Shown: piece after piece, positions 29,420 to 39,423 of the stretch
Numbering within the stretch: the stretch's first letter is position 1
Layout of the letters: the number at the start of each line of letters is the position of its first letter
Notes under the pieces: generated by a model
The model's database searches: none
What the model was told of the DNA's origin: nothing
The model's input: the letters and a program-made list of their open reading frames with translations, nothing else
Origin: Allobosea sp. TND4EK4
GTDB taxonomy: Bacteria > Pseudomonadota > Alphaproteobacteria > Rhizobiales > Beijerinckiaceae
Direction: 5' to 3'
Length of the DNA: 64,000 bases
NCBI RefSeq assembly: GCF_900156025.1
Contig: NZ_FTMO01000001.1
Location: 124,001-188,000 of the forward strand
Program-made: the position numbers and the translations under genes

Positions 29420-32400
29420 TCAGTGCGCCCCGGTGGGCTGCACCGGCGGCGTGCCCTCGGCCTTCCGCTTCGTGCCGCGCAGATCCGCGAGCCAGCGCAC
29501 CATGACGTAGAACACCGGCGTGAAGATCAGGCCGAAGAAGGTCACGCCCAGCATGCCGGAGAACACCGCGATACCCATCGCCTGACGCATCTCCGCGCCG
29601 GCACCGACCGAGATCGTCAGTGGCAGCACGCCCAGGACGAAGGCGAGCGAGGTCATCAGGATCGGCCGCAGGCGGGTCTTGGCGGCGGCGATGGCGGCGT
29701 CGCGCCGGTTCATCCCCTCCTCCTCGGCCTGCTTGGCGAACTCAACAATGAGGATCGCGTTCTTCGCGGCAAGGCCGACGAGCACGACGAGGCCGATATC
29801 GACCAGGATGTTGCGGTCGAGCCCGGCGAAATTCACCCCGATCATCGCCGCCAGAATGCACATCGGCACGATCAGGATGACCGAGAGCGGCAGGAGCCAA
29901 CTCTCGTAGAGCGCCGCCAGCAGCAGGAAGACGAACACCACCGCGAGGCCGAAGGCGACGATTGCCGTATTGCCCGCGAGCTTCTCCTGCAGCGCGATCT
30001 CGGTCCATTCGAAGCCGAAGCCGGGCGGCAGCACCTTCTGCGTCAGCGCCTCGACCGCCGCGATGCCCTGGCCGGTCGAATAGCCGTGCTTCATCGAGAG
30101 CTGCACCTCGGCCGCCGGATAGAGGTTGTAGCGCGGCACGCGATAGGCGCCGGTCGTGTCGTGGAAGGTCGCGACCGAGCCGATCGGGACCATCTCGCCA
30201 TCCGCGTTGCGGGTCTTGAGATTGGCGACGTCGCGGGTCGTCAGGCGGAAGGGATTATCCGCCTGCGCGGTGACGCGATAGGTGCGGCCGAGCAGGTTGA
30301 AGTCGTTGATATAGGCCGAGCCCATATAGACCGACAGCGTCTCGAAGATGCGTGTGACCGGCACGCCCAGCATTTCCGCCTTGGTGCGGTCGATATCGGC
30401 GAAGATCTGCGGCGTCTTGGTCGAGAACAGGGTGAAGGGCTGCTGGATGCCGTCGATCTGGCCGGCCGCACCGGCCACCATCCAGGTCGCGCCTTCGAGC
30501 GCCGCGAGCCCGCGGCCGCCCCGGTCCTGCACATAGCCCTTGAGGCCGCCGCCATTGCCGATGCCCGAGATCGCCGGCGGCTCGATGACGAGCGGGAATG
30601 CCTCGGTGATGTTGCCGAACATCTGCCCGCGCAGATCGTTGAGAATGCCCTGATAGGTCAGCCCATGCTTGGCCCGCTCCTCGAAACTGCTCAGCGTGAC
30701 GAAGACGACACCGGCATTGGGCGCGATGGTGAAGGTCGCACCGTCGAGGCCCGCGAATGCCACCGCATGCTCGACGCCGGGGCGGGAGGTCGCCAGCTCG
30801 CTCGCCTTGCGGACGACGGCATCCGTCCGGGACAGGGATGAACCCGGCGGCAGCTGGAAGACCAGGATGAAGTAGCCGCGGTCGAGCTGCGGCACGAGGC
30901 CGGTCGGCGTCTGGACGAGGCGCTGGGCGGTCAGCGCGATCAGCCCGCCATAGACGACGAGCAGGATCACCGCGAGCCGGATCAGACGCGAGGTCAGACG
31001 GCCATAGTTGCGCGACAGCCAGTCGAAGCCGGCGTTGAAGTAGTGGAAGAACCAGCGCACCGGTGCGCCGAGCTTGTAGAACACGCCATGCTTCGCGTTG
31101 GGGTCGTGCTGCACATGCGGCCGCAGCAGCACCGCCGACATGGCCGGGGACAGCGTCAGCGAAACGAAGCAGGAGATCGCGGTGGAGGCGGCGATGGTGA
31201 CGGCGAACTGCTGGTAGAACGTTCCCTGCAGGCCGCTGATGAAGGCGGTGGGCAGGAACACGGCGCAGAGCACGAGCGCGATGGCGACCAGCGCGCCGCC
31301 AACCTCGTCCATCGTCTTGTGCGCGGCCTCCTTCGGGGACATGCCCTGCGCGAGGTAGCGCTCGACGTTCTCGACCACGACGATGGCGTCGTCGACCACG
31401 ATGCCGATGGCCAGCACCAGCGCCAGCAGCGAGATCGTGTTGAAGGAGATGCCGACGGCCGCCATGATCAGGAAGGTGCCGATCAGCGAGACCGGGATCG
31501 CGACGATCGGGATCACCGCGGCGCGCCAGGTCTGCAGGAACAGGATCACCACGATCACGACGAGCGCGACCGCCTCGAACAGCGTGTGCACGACGGCGTC
31601 GACCGACTGGGAGATGAACTCGGTCGGGTTGTAGATGATGCGGTAGTCGACGCCCGAGGGGAAGCGCGCGGCCATCGACTTCATTTCCGCGACCAGCGCG
31701 TCCGAGGTGCGCAGTGCGTTCGACCCCGGGCGCTGGAACACGCCGATGGCGACCGCCTCGCGGTTATCGAGATAGTTGTTGGTGGTGTAGTCCTGCGCAC
31801 CGAGCTCGACGCGCGCGATGTCGCGGATGCGGACCGTGCCGCCATCGGCCTCGGCGCGAACGACGATGTTCTCGAACTCCGCCACGTCGGTCAGGCGGCC
31901 AAGCGTGTTGACCGAGAGCTGGAAGGCCTCCTGCGACTTCGCCGGCGGCTGGTTGATGGCACCCGCCGCGACCTGCACGTTGGCGGCCTGCAAAGCGGCG
32001 ACGACGTCGCCGGCGGTGAGGTTGCGCGCGGCGACCTTGGCGGGGTCCAGCCAGACGCGCATCGAATAGTCGCGCGCGCCGAAGACCTGGACGTTGCCGA
32101 CGCCGTCGACGCGGGTCAGCGCGTCCTTCACATAGAGCGTGGCGTAATTGGAGACGTATTGCTGGGTGCGGGACCCGTCCGGCGAGATGAGCTGGATGAA
32201 CATCAGCACGTCGGGCGAGGCCTTGCGGACCTGCACGCCGATCTGGCGCACCGCCTGCGGCAGGCGCGGCTCGGCGGAGGAGACGCGGTTCTGCACCAGC
32301 ACCTGCGCCTGGTCGACGTCGACGCCGGCCTTGAAGACGACGTTGATGGTGACGATGCCGTCGCCGGTCGACTGCGACGAGATGTAGAGCATGTCGTCGA

Positions 32401-32623
32401 CGCCGTTGACCTCCTGCTCGATCGGCGTCGCCACCGTTGCGGCGACCGTCTCGGCCGAGGCGCCGGGATAGCTTGCGGTGATCGAGACCGTGGGTGGCGC
32501 GATCTCCGGATATTCCGCGATCGGCAGCGTGCGCATCACGACCGTGCCCGCGATCGTCAGCAGCACCGAGAGCACGGTGGCGAAGATCGGGCGGTCGATG
32601 AAGAAATGGGCGAAGCGGAACAT
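29420..32623 (-). CDS. RND efflux pump, inner-membrane transporter (AcrB/HAE1 family)
   Basis: This 1067-residue proton-driven pump exports drugs or other amphiphiles. It opens with FRFAHFFIDRPIFATVLS, has the two large periplasmic loops, and has the proton-relay aspartates in GIVVDDAIVVVENVER around residues 405-415. Twelve membrane helices are expected and the length is normal. It follows the adaptor gene after 88 bases. Brucella BepE is a likely close relative, but the substrate cannot be told. No outer-membrane channel gene is in the operon, so it probably borrows one. Confidence 0.95.
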   Translation of the reverse strand: MFRFAHFFIDRPIFATVLSVLLTIAGTVVMRTLPIAEYPEIAPPTVSITASYPGASAETVAATVATPIEQEVNGVDDMLYISSQSTGDGIVTINVVFKAGVDVDQAQVLVQNRVSSAEPRLPQAVRQIGVQVRKASPDVLMFIQLISPDGSRTQQYVSNYATLYVKDALTRVDGVGNVQVFGARDYSMRVWLDPAKVAARNLTAGDVVAALQAANVQVAAGAINQPPAKSQEAFQLSVNTLGRLTDVAEFENIVVRAEADGGTVRIRDIARVELGAQDYTTNNYLDNREAVAIGVFQRPGSNALRTSDALVAEMKSMAARFPSGVDYRIIYNPTEFISQSVDAVVHTLFEAVALVVIVVILFLQTWRAAVIPIVAIPVSLIGTFLIMAAVGISFNTISLLALVLAIGIVVDDAIVVVENVERYLAQGMSPKEAAHKTMDEVGGALVAIALVLCAVFLPTAFISGLQGTFYQQFAVTIAASTAISCFVSLTLSPAMSAVLLRPHVQHDPNAKHGVFYKLGAPVRWFFHYFNAGFDWLSRNYGRLTSRLIRLAVILLVVYGGLIALTAQRLVQTPTGLVPQLDRGYFILVFQLPPGSSLSRTDAVVRKASELATSRPGVEHAVAFAGLDGATFTIAPNAGVVFVTLSSFEERAKHGLTYQGILNDLRGQMFGNITEAFPLVIEPPAISGIGNGGGLKGYVQDRGGRGLAALEGATWMVAGAAGQIDGIQQPFTLFSTKTPQIFADIDRTKAEMLGVPVTRIFETLSVYMGSAYINDFNLLGRTYRVTAQADNPFRLTTRDVANLKTRNADGEMVPIGSVATFHDTTGAYRVPRYNLYPAAEVQLSMKHGYSTGQGIAAVEALTQKVLPPGFGFEWTEIALQEKLAGNTAIVAFGLAVVFVFLLLAALYESWLLPLSVILIVPMCILAAMIGVNFAGLDRNILVDIGLVVLVGLAAKNAILIVEFAKQAEEEGMNRRDAAIAAAKTRLRPILMTSLAFVLGVLPLTISVGAGAEMRQAMGIAVFSGMLGVTFFGLIFTPVFYVMVRWLADLRGTKRKAEGTPPVQPTGAH

Positions 32624-32652
32624 GGAAGCTGTCCTGTCCGGAAAAGGCGGGC

Positions 32653-32671
32653 GGGGCGCCGAAGGCGCCCC
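32653..32671 (-). promoter_or_regulatory. Hairpin between adaptor and pump genes
   Basis: GGGGCGCC and GGCGCCCC form an 8-bp stem. In minus-strand RNA the loop closes as C(UUCG)G, an extra-stable tetraloop. No T-run follows, so it probably affects message stability rather than ending transcription. Confidence 0.55.
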
Positions 32672-32711
32672 TGTTGCGATGTCGGCCTGGCGCGAGAGCG
32701 CCCGCAGGCCG

Positions 32712-33860
32712 TCAGTTGGTCGTCGCGACCTTGATCTGGCCGGGGTGAGGCGTGACCGCCACGCCCGGGCGCACCATCGGGTTGGCGCCGCCGCCGACGA
32801 TGACCTTGTCCTCGGTGGTCAGGCCGGAGCGCACGATGCGCAGGCCCTCGCTGAGCGGGCCGAGCACGATCGTCTTGGGCACGACCTTGTTCTCGGGCCC
32901 GACCGTCAGGACGACCTTGTTGGCCTGGTCGGACGAGATCGCGGTATCCGGAACCAGCAGAGCGTCGCTTTCGCCGGCATAGAAGCGCAGCCGCCCGAAC
33001 ACGCCCGGCGTCAGGAACTGGTCCTTGTTCTCGAAGACCGCGCGGCCGCGGATCGTCGCCGAGCGGGCGTTGAGCGCGTTGTCGAGGAAGTTGACCCTGC
33101 CCCGGCGGTCCCATTTCGCCTCGTCGGCGAGCTTGACCTCGACCTGGGTGCCCGTGTCCTTGCTGGCACCCTCGCGCAGATTGGCCATGCGGGCGTAGCG
33201 CAGGTAGTCGGCCTCCGACACGTCGAAGGAGAAGTAGATCGGGTCGACCGCGACGATCGTCGTCAGCAGGGTCGCGCCGGACTGGCCGCCGGAGATCAGA
33301 TTGCCCGGATCGACGCGGCGGTTCGAGATGCGGCCGGAGATCGGCGCACGGACCTCGGTCCATTCCAGGTTGAGCTCGGCGTTCTTGAGGTTCGCCTCGG
33401 CGCCCTGCTGGGTCCCGATCGCGCTGTTGAGGTTGGCGCGGCGCTGATCGACGTCGCGCGCCGTGATGGTCCGGTTCTGCGTCAGCCCCTCGGCGCGCTC
33501 GACCTCGTTCTGGGAGAGCTCGACCTGCGCCTTGGCGCGCGCGACATCGGCCCTGGCGACATCGACCGCCAGTTTGTAGGGGCGCTGATCGATGGTAAAG
33601 AGCAGGTCGCCCTTCTTGACGAGCGCGCCGTCGCGGAAGTGGACGCTGTCGATGAAGCCGGAGACGCGGGCGCGGACCTCGACCTGCTCGCTCGCCTCGA
33701 AGCGGCCGGTATATTCGTCCCAATTGGCGACGCGCTTCGCCAGCGGGTTGGCGACCTGGACGGGCGGGGCCGGCGGCGCACCCTGGGCGGACACGTCCTG
33801 CGCGAGCAGAAGCGTCGACGCCGCGGTGAGCACCAGGCCGAGAAAGCGGCTGCGTGACAT
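32712..33860 (-). CDS. RND efflux pump periplasmic adaptor (membrane-fusion protein)
   Basis: From the ATG at 33860 the protein is 382 residues with a signal peptide (MSRSRFLGLVLTAASTLLLA, cleavage near VSA-Q). It shows the adaptor order of lipoyl half-motifs (RVSGFIDSVHFRDGALVKKGDLLF), an alpha hairpin (residues 90-145), a second lipoyl half and beta-barrel domains. It has no lipobox cysteine. It would link the RND pump to an outer-membrane channel. A 33-codon upstream extension is rejected because it hides the signal peptide. No regulator gene flanks it. Confidence 0.92.
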   Translation of the reverse strand: MSRSRFLGLVLTAASTLLLAQDVSAQGAPPAPPVQVANPLAKRVANWDEYTGRFEASEQVEVRARVSGFIDSVHFRDGALVKKGDLLFTIDQRPYKLAVDVARADVARAKAQVELSQNEVERAEGLTQNRTITARDVDQRRANLNSAIGTQQGAEANLKNAELNLEWTEVRAPISGRISNRRVDPGNLISGGQSGATLLTTIVAVDPIYFSFDVSEADYLRYARMANLREGASKDTGTQVEVKLADEAKWDRRGRVNFLDNALNARSATIRGRAVFENKDQFLTPGVFGRLRFYAGESDALLVPDTAISSDQANKVVLTVGPENKVVPKTIVLGPLSEGLRIVRSGLTTEDKVIVGGGANPMVRPGVAVTPHPGQIKVATTN

Positions 33861-34326
33861 GGGAAGACTCCGGATTGCAGGCAGGGTCGCCACGGATGCT
33901 TCCCCCACCGTCGTCGCCGCTAAAAGGGGTGCGGTGTGACGAATGTCAAGAACCATCACCCATCATCAAGCGCTTTACCGCCGCAATCTAGCAACATTCC
34001 CGCCATCCGGTTGCAGGAGCGCAACGGATTGTGATCGCGCGGCGCCGGAGGCCGGCCAAGCAGACCAGAACAGGCGGGGTCGTCCCGGGCGACCAGCGGA
34101 GACCCGGGATCCATGCCGGAACCTTGATGGGGAAGGCTCCGGCATGGATCCCGGATCGGCGCCGCTTTGCGGCTTGTCCGGGATGACCCGCGCCTTTTGC
34201 GAGGCCGGGGTCGGCGAGTCCCGAGCCGTTTCTCTCGCAGCCATGCATCTCCCAATCCCTCCCGCTCTTGCCGCTTTCGCGCCGACATCGTAACGCGTAG
34301 GCCGAGTTGAAGCCGGAAGAGTCCTC
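33861..34326. other. Divergent intergenic region with one palindromic repeat
   Basis: These 466 bases separate the efflux adaptor gene and gatB. The left part, with AT-rich patches near 33940-34000, should carry the efflux promoter. A family A repeat sits at 34079-34187. The gatB leader is on the right. No local regulator gene or clear operator is seen. Confidence 0.5.
34079..34187. repeat. Dispersed palindromic repeat, family A
   Basis: It begins GTCGTCCCGG and ends CCGGGATGAC, with GACCCGGGATCCATGCCGG inside, the same inner segment as the copy at 16049, and the mirrored GGCATGGATCCCGGATCGG. Confidence 0.85.
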
Positions 34327-35808
34327 ATGAACGCGCATGTCCGCCCCGCCGACCCGAAGAAGCTGATCAAGGGCGCGACCGGGGATTGGGAAGTGGTGAT
34401 CGGGATGGAGATCCATGCCCAGGTCACGTCCAACGCCAAGCTGTTCTCCGGCGCCTCGACCGGCTTCGGCGCCGAGCCGAACGCCCATGTCAGCCTCGTC
34501 GACGCGGCGATGCCCGGCATGCTGCCGGTGATCAACGCCGAATGCGTGAAGCAGGCCGTCCGCACCGGGCTTGGCCTCAACGCGCAGATCAACAACCGCT
34601 CGGTCTTCGACCGGAAGAACTACTTCTATCCCGACCTGCCGCAGGGCTACCAGATCAGCCAGTACAAGAGCCCGATCGTGGGCGAAGGCGAGATCGTGGT
34701 CGACCTCTCGCCGACCGAGCAGATCACGGTCGGCATCGAGCGGCTCCACCTGGAGCAGGACGCCGGCAAGTCGATCCACGACCAGCACCCCACCATGAGC
34801 TTCGTCGACCTTAACCGCTCGGGCGTGGCGCTGATGGAGATCGTCTCCAAGCCGGACCTGCGCTCTGCGGACGAGGCCAAGGCCTATGTCTCGAAGCTGC
34901 GCACCATCCTGCGCTATCTCGGCACCTGCGACGGCGACATGGAGAAGGGCAACCTGCGCGCCGACGTGAACGTCTCCGTCCGCAAGCCGGGCGACGGGCT
35001 GGGGACGCGCTGCGAGATCAAGAACGTCAACTCGATCCGCTTCATCGGCCAGGCGGTCGAGACCGAGGCGCGCCGCCAGATCGGCATCATCGAGGATGGC
35101 GGCACGATCGACCAGGAAACCCGCCTCTACGATCCCGGCAAGGGCGAGACCCGCTCGATGCGCTCCAAGGAAGAAGCGCATGACTACCGCTATTTCCCGG
35201 ACCCGGACCTGCTGCCGCTGGAATTCGACGACGCCTTCGTGGCCGAGCTGAAGTCCCACCTGCCGGAACTGCCGGACGCCAAGAAGGCCCGCTTCATCGC
35301 CGAATACGGCCTCTCGCCCTATGACGCCTCGGTGCTGGTCGCCGAGCGCGAGCAGGCCGATTATTTCGAGCAGGTGGCCAAGGGCCGCGACGGCAAGGCC
35401 GCCGCCAACTGGGTGATCAACGAACTGTTCGGCCGCCTCAACAAGGAAGGCAAGGAGATCGGCTCCTCGCCGGTCTCCGCCAGCCAACTCGGCGGGCTGG
35501 TCGACCTGATCGGCGAGAACGTCATCTCCGGCCGCATCGCCAAGGACCTCTTCGAGATCCTCTGGACCGAGGGCGGCAACCCGCGCGAGATCGTCGAGGC
35601 GCGCGGGATGAAGCAGGTCACCGACACCGGCGCCATCGAGAAGGCCGTCGACGAGCTGATCGCCGCCAATCCCGACAAAGTCGAGCAGGTCAAGGCCAAG
35701 CCGACCATGCTGGGCTGGTTCGTCGGACAAGCGATGAAGGCCTCGGGCGGCAAGGCCAACCCGCAGGCGCTGAACGATATCCTGAAGCAGAAGCTCGGGA
35801 TCGAGTGA
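34327..35808 (+). CDS. gatB: Asp-tRNA(Asn)/Glu-tRNA(Gln) amidotransferase subunit B
   Basis: This 493-residue subunit binds the mischarged tRNA and catalyses the amide transfer. It opens with [13 protein letters not shown], and the metal/kinase centre includes [11 protein letters not shown] and the [13 protein letters not shown] segment. The C-terminal YqeY-like domain ends KQKLGIE. It is 7 kb away from gatCA. Its stop codon overlaps the start of the AT-rich nuclease gene by one base (TGATG). Confidence 0.97.
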   Translation: MNAHVRPADPKKLIKGATGDWEVVIGMEIHAQVTSNAKLFSGASTGFGAEPNAHVSLVDAAMPGMLPVINAECVKQAVRTGLGLNAQINNRSVFDRKNYFYPDLPQGYQISQYKSPIVGEGEIVVDLSPTEQITVGIERLHLEQDAGKSIHDQHPTMSFVDLNRSGVALMEIVSKPDLRSADEAKAYVSKLRTILRYLGTCDGDMEKGNLRADVNVSVRKPGDGLGTRCEIKNVNSIRFIGQAVETEARRQIGIIEDGGTIDQETRLYDPGKGETRSMRSKEEAHDYRYFPDPDLLPLEFDDAFVAELKSHLPELPDAKKARFIAEYGLSPYDASVLVAEREQADYFEQVAKGRDGKAAANWVINELFGRLNKEGKEIGSSPVSASQLGGLVDLIGENVISGRIAKDLFEILWTEGGNPREIVEARGMKQVTDTGAIEKAVDELIAANPDKVEQVKAKPTMLGWFVGQAMKASGGKANPQALNDILKQKLGIE

Positions 35809-36383
35809 TGACCAGAAGGCGAATCGTTGTTGAAGAAGAGAACCCTCCAAGCCCCTTTGGAAAATGGATAGAAAGAAACAGGAAGAAGCAAAAGCTCTCC
35901 GTTGCCGATTTGTCGGACATTTCCGGGGTATCGAAACCTCAATTATATAACATAATACGCGGAATAACCCAGAATCCTACTGAAGAAACTCGAACAAAAC
36001 TTGAGAGCGCACTAAAGATTGTTACTCCGAAAACGATCATTGAAGAAGAACAAAAAAGTACATCGGTTGGAAAATTAGGGTCTCTCGAAGATTTTGACCC
36101 ACACGATCTTGAGTCTATTCCAAATGAGTCGGGCGTATATGTTTTTTACGATATCAGCGAGAGACCGATATATGTCGGCCGATCAGCGAATATTCGACGC
36201 AGAATAAAACAACATCAAGACCGATTTTGGTTTAAGCAGCCCATTGTTCAAAAGGGCTCACTGATCAGAATACCTGATCAAGAACTAAGAAAGCAAATTG
36301 AAATTATTCTAATTAGATTCCTTAAATCGAATGCCGTACTGAACCAACTCTTAGTAGACCGAGATCTCTCCGATAACGAATAA
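35808..36383 (+). CDS. XRE-type HTH plus GIY-YIG nuclease domain protein, AT-rich island
   Basis: The 191-residue product joins two domains. Residues 15-71 form an XRE/Cro-like helix-turn-helix (LSVADLSDISGVSKPQLYNI is the HTH core). Residues 104-185 form a GIY-YIG nuclease with all the key residues visible: G109-V-Y111, Y122-V-G124, an arginine at 130-132, the catalytic glutamate E165 and N179. The ATG at 35808 overlaps the gatB stop codon (TGATG). GC content in the lines I counted is about 33-50%, far below the neighbours, and codons such as ATA, AGA and TTA are frequent. This points to recent transfer. The role is unknown: a self-regulated nuclease or a defence/addiction element are both possible. 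Confidence 0.88.
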   Translation: MTRRRIVVEEENPPSPFGKWIERNRKKQKLSVADLSDISGVSKPQLYNIIRGITQNPTEETRTKLESALKIVTPKTIIEEEQKSTSVGKLGSLEDFDPHDLESIPNESGVYVFYDISERPIYVGRSANIRRRIKQHQDRFWFKQPIVQKGSLIRIPDQELRKQIEIILIRFLKSNAVLNQLLVDRDLSDNE

Positions 36384-36390
36384 AACTCAT

Positions 36391-36400
36391 CTTTGGAGGA
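36391..36400 (+). promoter_or_regulatory. Ribosome-binding site fixing a TTG start
   Basis: CTTTGGAGGA lies five bases before the TTG at 36406. No ATG or GTG in the frame is nearby; the ATG at 36413 is in another frame. The site therefore decides the start of the first acetyltransferase. It marks the point where GC-rich native sequence resumes. Confidence 0.75.
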
Positions 36401-36405
36401 GTTTC

Positions 36406-36909
36406 TTGATTAATGGCCTCGTCATCCGCGATGCCGAAGCCGGCGACCTGCCGGCGGTGCGGGGGCTGCTGGTCGAGACCTGGCACGCGACCTATGACGG
36501 CCTCTATGGCTGGCAGCGCGTCGCCGAGATCACCAATGCCTGGCACTCGCTGGAGAACCTCTCCAGCCAGCTCGGGCGCGAGGAAGGCGTGTTCCTCGTC
36601 GCGCTGATCGGCGAGGAGATCGTCGCCACGGCGTCCGCGCGCAAGGAACGCGACCGCACGGCACTGCTGACGCGGCTTTACGTCCTCCCGGCCTGGCAGG
36701 GCACCGGCATCGGCCGCACGCTGCTGCAAGTGGCGCTGGCCTGCTTTCCGGAGGCTCCTGTCGCCAAGCTGGAGGTGGAAAGCCGCAACGAGGCGGCGAT
36801 CGCCTTCTACGAGCGCATGGGCTTCTTCCTGCAGCGCCAGGCCCGTTTCGACGGCCGCGACGATGCGCCCAACACGCTGCTGATGGCCAAGCGCCTCTTC
36901 GTCGCATGA
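36406..36909 (+). CDS. GNAT family N-acetyltransferase
   Basis: This 167-residue protein carries the acetyl-CoA fold. The first strand is LVIRDAEAGDLPAVRGLL, the acetyl-CoA binding loop is LYVLPAWQGTGIGRTLLQ (Q-x-x-G-x-G), and the end includes SRNEAAIAFYERMGFF. It starts at TTG 36406 with a strong Shine-Dalgarno site. The substrate is unknown. It is followed by a second GNAT gene after 34 bases. Confidence 0.87.
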   Translation: MINGLVIRDAEAGDLPAVRGLLVETWHATYDGLYGWQRVAEITNAWHSLENLSSQLGREEGVFLVALIGEEIVATASARKERDRTALLTRLYVLPAWQGTGIGRTLLQVALACFPEAPVAKLEVESRNEAAIAFYERMGFFLQRQARFDGRDDAPNTLLMAKRLFVA

Positions 36910-36943
36910 TCGACCGCCCCATCGCCCGACCGGGAACCCGCCG

Positions 36944-37438
36944 ATGACCGCCCTGCCCGTTTCCGCCCCCGAAATCACCATCCGCCGCGCCAAGGCGGGC
37001 GACGTCGCCCGCATCGCCGAGCTCATCATGCTGGGCGCCGCGACACAGACCATGACGCCCGAAGCGATCCGCGAGGAGGCGCGCCATCCCGGCTACGAAT
37101 CCGCCTTCGCCGAGATTGACGCCAGCCGTGACAACGGGCTCTTCGTCGCCGAACGCGACGGCGAGGTGGTCGGCACCTTCCAGGTCACGCTGATCCCCGG
37201 CCTCGTCGCGCGCGGCCGCAAGCGCGGCAAGATCGAGAGCGTGCATGTCGCGCCGGAATGCCGCGGCATGGGCATCGGCAAGATCATGATCGGCCACGCG
37301 CTCGCCTTCGCCGAGCAGCAGGGCGTCGGCCTGATCGAGCTCAGTTCCAACAAGTCTCGCCTGGACGCCCATCGCTTCTACCGCAATCTCGGCTTCGACC
37401 AGAGCAATGAGGGCTTCAAGAAGCAGCTCGGCGGCTGA
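36944..37438 (+). CDS. GNAT family N-acetyltransferase
   Basis: This 164-residue acetyltransferase has the fold start ITIRRAKAGDVARIAELI, a binding loop VHVAPECRGMGIGKIMIG and a C-terminal LDAHRFYRNLGFDQSNEGFKK. The SNKSRLDAHRFY segment resembles small-molecule acetyltransferases, but the substrate cannot be told. It is probably co-transcribed with the GNAT gene upstream and the adenine deaminase gene downstream. Confidence 0.88.
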   Translation: MTALPVSAPEITIRRAKAGDVARIAELIMLGAATQTMTPEAIREEARHPGYESAFAEIDASRDNGLFVAERDGEVVGTFQVTLIPGLVARGRKRGKIESVHVAPECRGMGIGKIMIGHALAFAEQQGVGLIELSSNKSRLDAHRFYRNLGFDQSNEGFKKQLGG

Positions 37439-37513
37439 CCGCCATCGGGCGGTATCGACAAGCCGGGATGCGCCGTGCAGGGTCGGGCCATGCCTCCTGA
37501 GGGACGACGATCC

Positions 37514-39241
37514 ATGACCCGTGCCGCCACGGTTTCCAGCCAGACCCTCGCCCGCCGCATCGCCCAGGGGCATGGCGAGGAGCCCGCGGATGTCGTGATC
37601 AAGGGCGCGAAGCTGCTCGACCTGATCACCGGCGGGCTGGTGGACAGCGACATCGCGCTCTGCGGCGACACCATCGTTGGCACCCATGGCCGCTACGAGG
37701 GCAAGCGCATCATCGATGCGAGCGGGCTCGTCGCGGTGCCGGGCTTCATCGACACCCATCTGCACATCGAATCCTCGCTGGTGACGCCGCTGGAATTCGA
37801 GCGCTGCGTGCTGCCGCATGGCGTCACCACCGCGATCTGCGACCCGCACGAGATCGCCAATGTGCTCGGCAGTGATGCCTTCCGCTATTTCCTCGCCTGC
37901 GCCGAGGCGATGCGGATGGATCTGCGGATCAACCTGTCGAGCTGCGTGCCGGCGACGCATCTGGAGACGGCCGGCGCAAGGCTGGAGGCAGCCGACCTTG
38001 TGCCCTTCATGGACCACGCCAAGGTGATCGGGCTCGCCGAATTCATGAACTTCCCTGGCGTGATCCATCGCGATCCGGCCTGCCTCGACAAGCTGGAGGC
38101 GTTCTCCCACCGGCATATCGACGGCCATGCGCCGCTGGTGCGCGGGATGGATCTCAACGCCTATCTCGCTGCCGGCATCCGCACCGACCACGAGACCACC
38201 ACCGCCGAGGAGGCGCGCGAAAAGCTCGCCAAGGGCATGACGGTCCTGATCCGCGAAGGCTCGGTCTCGAAGGATCTGGAGGCGCTGATCCCGCTGATCT
38301 CGCGCGACGCCTCGCCCTTCCTCGCCTTCTGCACCGACGACCGGAACCCGCTCGACATCGGCGAGGAAGGCCATCTCGACTACATGATCCGCACCGCCAT
38401 CGCGCGCGGGGCGGATATGCTGGCGACCTACCGCATCGCCTCGCATTCGGCGGCGCGCAATTTCGGCCTGTTCGACCGCGGCTTCATCGGGCCGGGCAAG
38501 CGGGCCGACATCGTGCTGGTGGAGGACCTCGCGGCCTGCTCGGTGAAGCAGGTGATCGCGGGCGGGCGGCTGGTCGAGGAGGCGCTGTTCACGGATCGCA
38601 CGGCGGTGGCGGCGGTCGGCCATGGCAGCGTGAAGTGCCGGCCCGTGACGCCCGAGGCCTTCCGCGTAAAGGCGCGCGACGGCGAGACCCCGGTGATCGG
38701 CGTCGTACCGGGGCGGATCATCACCGAGCGGCTGGCGATGGCCCTGCCCTCGCGCGACGGTGACGCCCTGCCCGATCTCGGTCAGGACGCGATCAAGGTT
38801 TCGGTGATCGAGCGGCATGGCAAGAGCGACGGGCCGGCCGCCGACATGGCCACCGGCTTCGTCCATGGCTTCGGGATGAAGCGCGGCGCCATCGCCTCCT
38901 CCGTCGGGCATGACAGCCACAATCTCTGCGTGGTCGGCGTCGACGACGTCGCGATGGCGGCGGCGGTCAACCGCCTGATCGCGATCGGCGGAGGCTTCGC
39001 CGTCGCGGATGGCGAGCGCGTGGTGGCGGAGCTGGCGCTGCCGGTCGCAGGGCTGATGAGCGAGCAGCCCTTCGAGACGGTGCGGCACGATCTGGAAACC
39101 CTGCGCGCGGCGGCGAAAGCCCTCGGCGTCGTGCTGGCGGAGCCCTTCCTGCAGGTGGCGTTCCTGACGCTGCCCGTGATCCCGCACCTCAAGATCACCG
39201 ACAAGGGGCTGGTCGATGTGGATGCGTTCGAGCTTGTGTGA
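37514..39241 (+). CDS. ade: Adenine deaminase
   Basis: The 575-residue enzyme deaminates adenine to hypoxanthine in purine salvage. The metal ligands are in the amidohydrolase motif [14 protein letters not shown], a hallmark of the Ade family, and a conserved glutamate-rich loop lies in [14 protein letters not shown]. The C-terminal [13 protein letters not shown] block, typical of Ade, is intact. The ATG at 37514 (MTRAATVSS) is chosen; ATG at 37490 and GTG at 37475 are alternatives. Confidence 0.93.
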   Translation: MTRAATVSSQTLARRIAQGHGEEPADVVIKGAKLLDLITGGLVDSDIALCGDTIVGTHGRYEGKRIIDASGLVAVPGFIDTHLHIESSLVTPLEFERCVLPHGVTTAICDPHEIANVLGSDAFRYFLACAEAMRMDLRINLSSCVPATHLETAGARLEAADLVPFMDHAKVIGLAEFMNFPGVIHRDPACLDKLEAFSHRHIDGHAPLVRGMDLNAYLAAGIRTDHETTTAEEAREKLAKGMTVLIREGSVSKDLEALIPLISRDASPFLAFCTDDRNPLDIGEEGHLDYMIRTAIARGADMLATYRIASHSAARNFGLFDRGFIGPGKRADIVLVEDLAACSVKQVIAGGRLVEEALFTDRTAVAAVGHGSVKCRPVTPEAFRVKARDGETPVIGVVPGRIITERLAMALPSRDGDALPDLGQDAIKVSVIERHGKSDGPAADMATGFVHGFGMKRGAIASSVGHDSHNLCVVGVDDVAMAAAVNRLIAIGGGFAVADGERVVAELALPVAGLMSEQPFETVRHDLETLRAAAKALGVVLAEPFLQVAFLTLPVIPHLKITDKGLVDVDAFELV

Positions 39242-39262
39242 TCGGCGTCGCTCGAACACGAG

Positions 39263-39373
39263 GCATCCCGGGCGAAGCGAAGCGTAGACCCGGGATCCAT
39301 TCCGGAGCGTTTCCGGCAAAGGTTCAGGCACCGCTCCCGGGTCGGCGCGGCTTCGCCGCTTGTCCGGGGCGAC
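39263..39373. repeat. Dispersed palindromic repeat, family A
   Basis: It starts GCATCCCGG and holds GACCCGGGATCCATTCCGG and a degraded right arm (CCGGGGCGAC). It lies between convergent ade and comC, where it may act as a terminator. Confidence 0.8.
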
Positions 39374-39423
39374 GGCCCGGTTGATCGTTCGAGCCGGTCG
39401 TCAAGGGGACGAGCGGCACAGCC

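Noticed and set aside
29199..29510. 103-codon plus-strand frame after the HlyD-type gene
   Set aside because: It runs straight through a perfect bidirectional terminator and into the RND gene, and it has no family-like content.
29420..32734. Long open frames antisense to the RND and adaptor genes (up to 563 codons)
   Set aside because: They mirror the codon phase of GC-rich real genes and are rich in Arg, Asp and His with no domain. The sense-strand proteins have full family motifs.
35805..35807. GTG start one codon before the nuclease-gene ATG
   Set aside because: The ATG at 35808 overlaps the gatB stop codon in the classical TGATG arrangement and is the better start. The GTG remains possible but adds just one residue.
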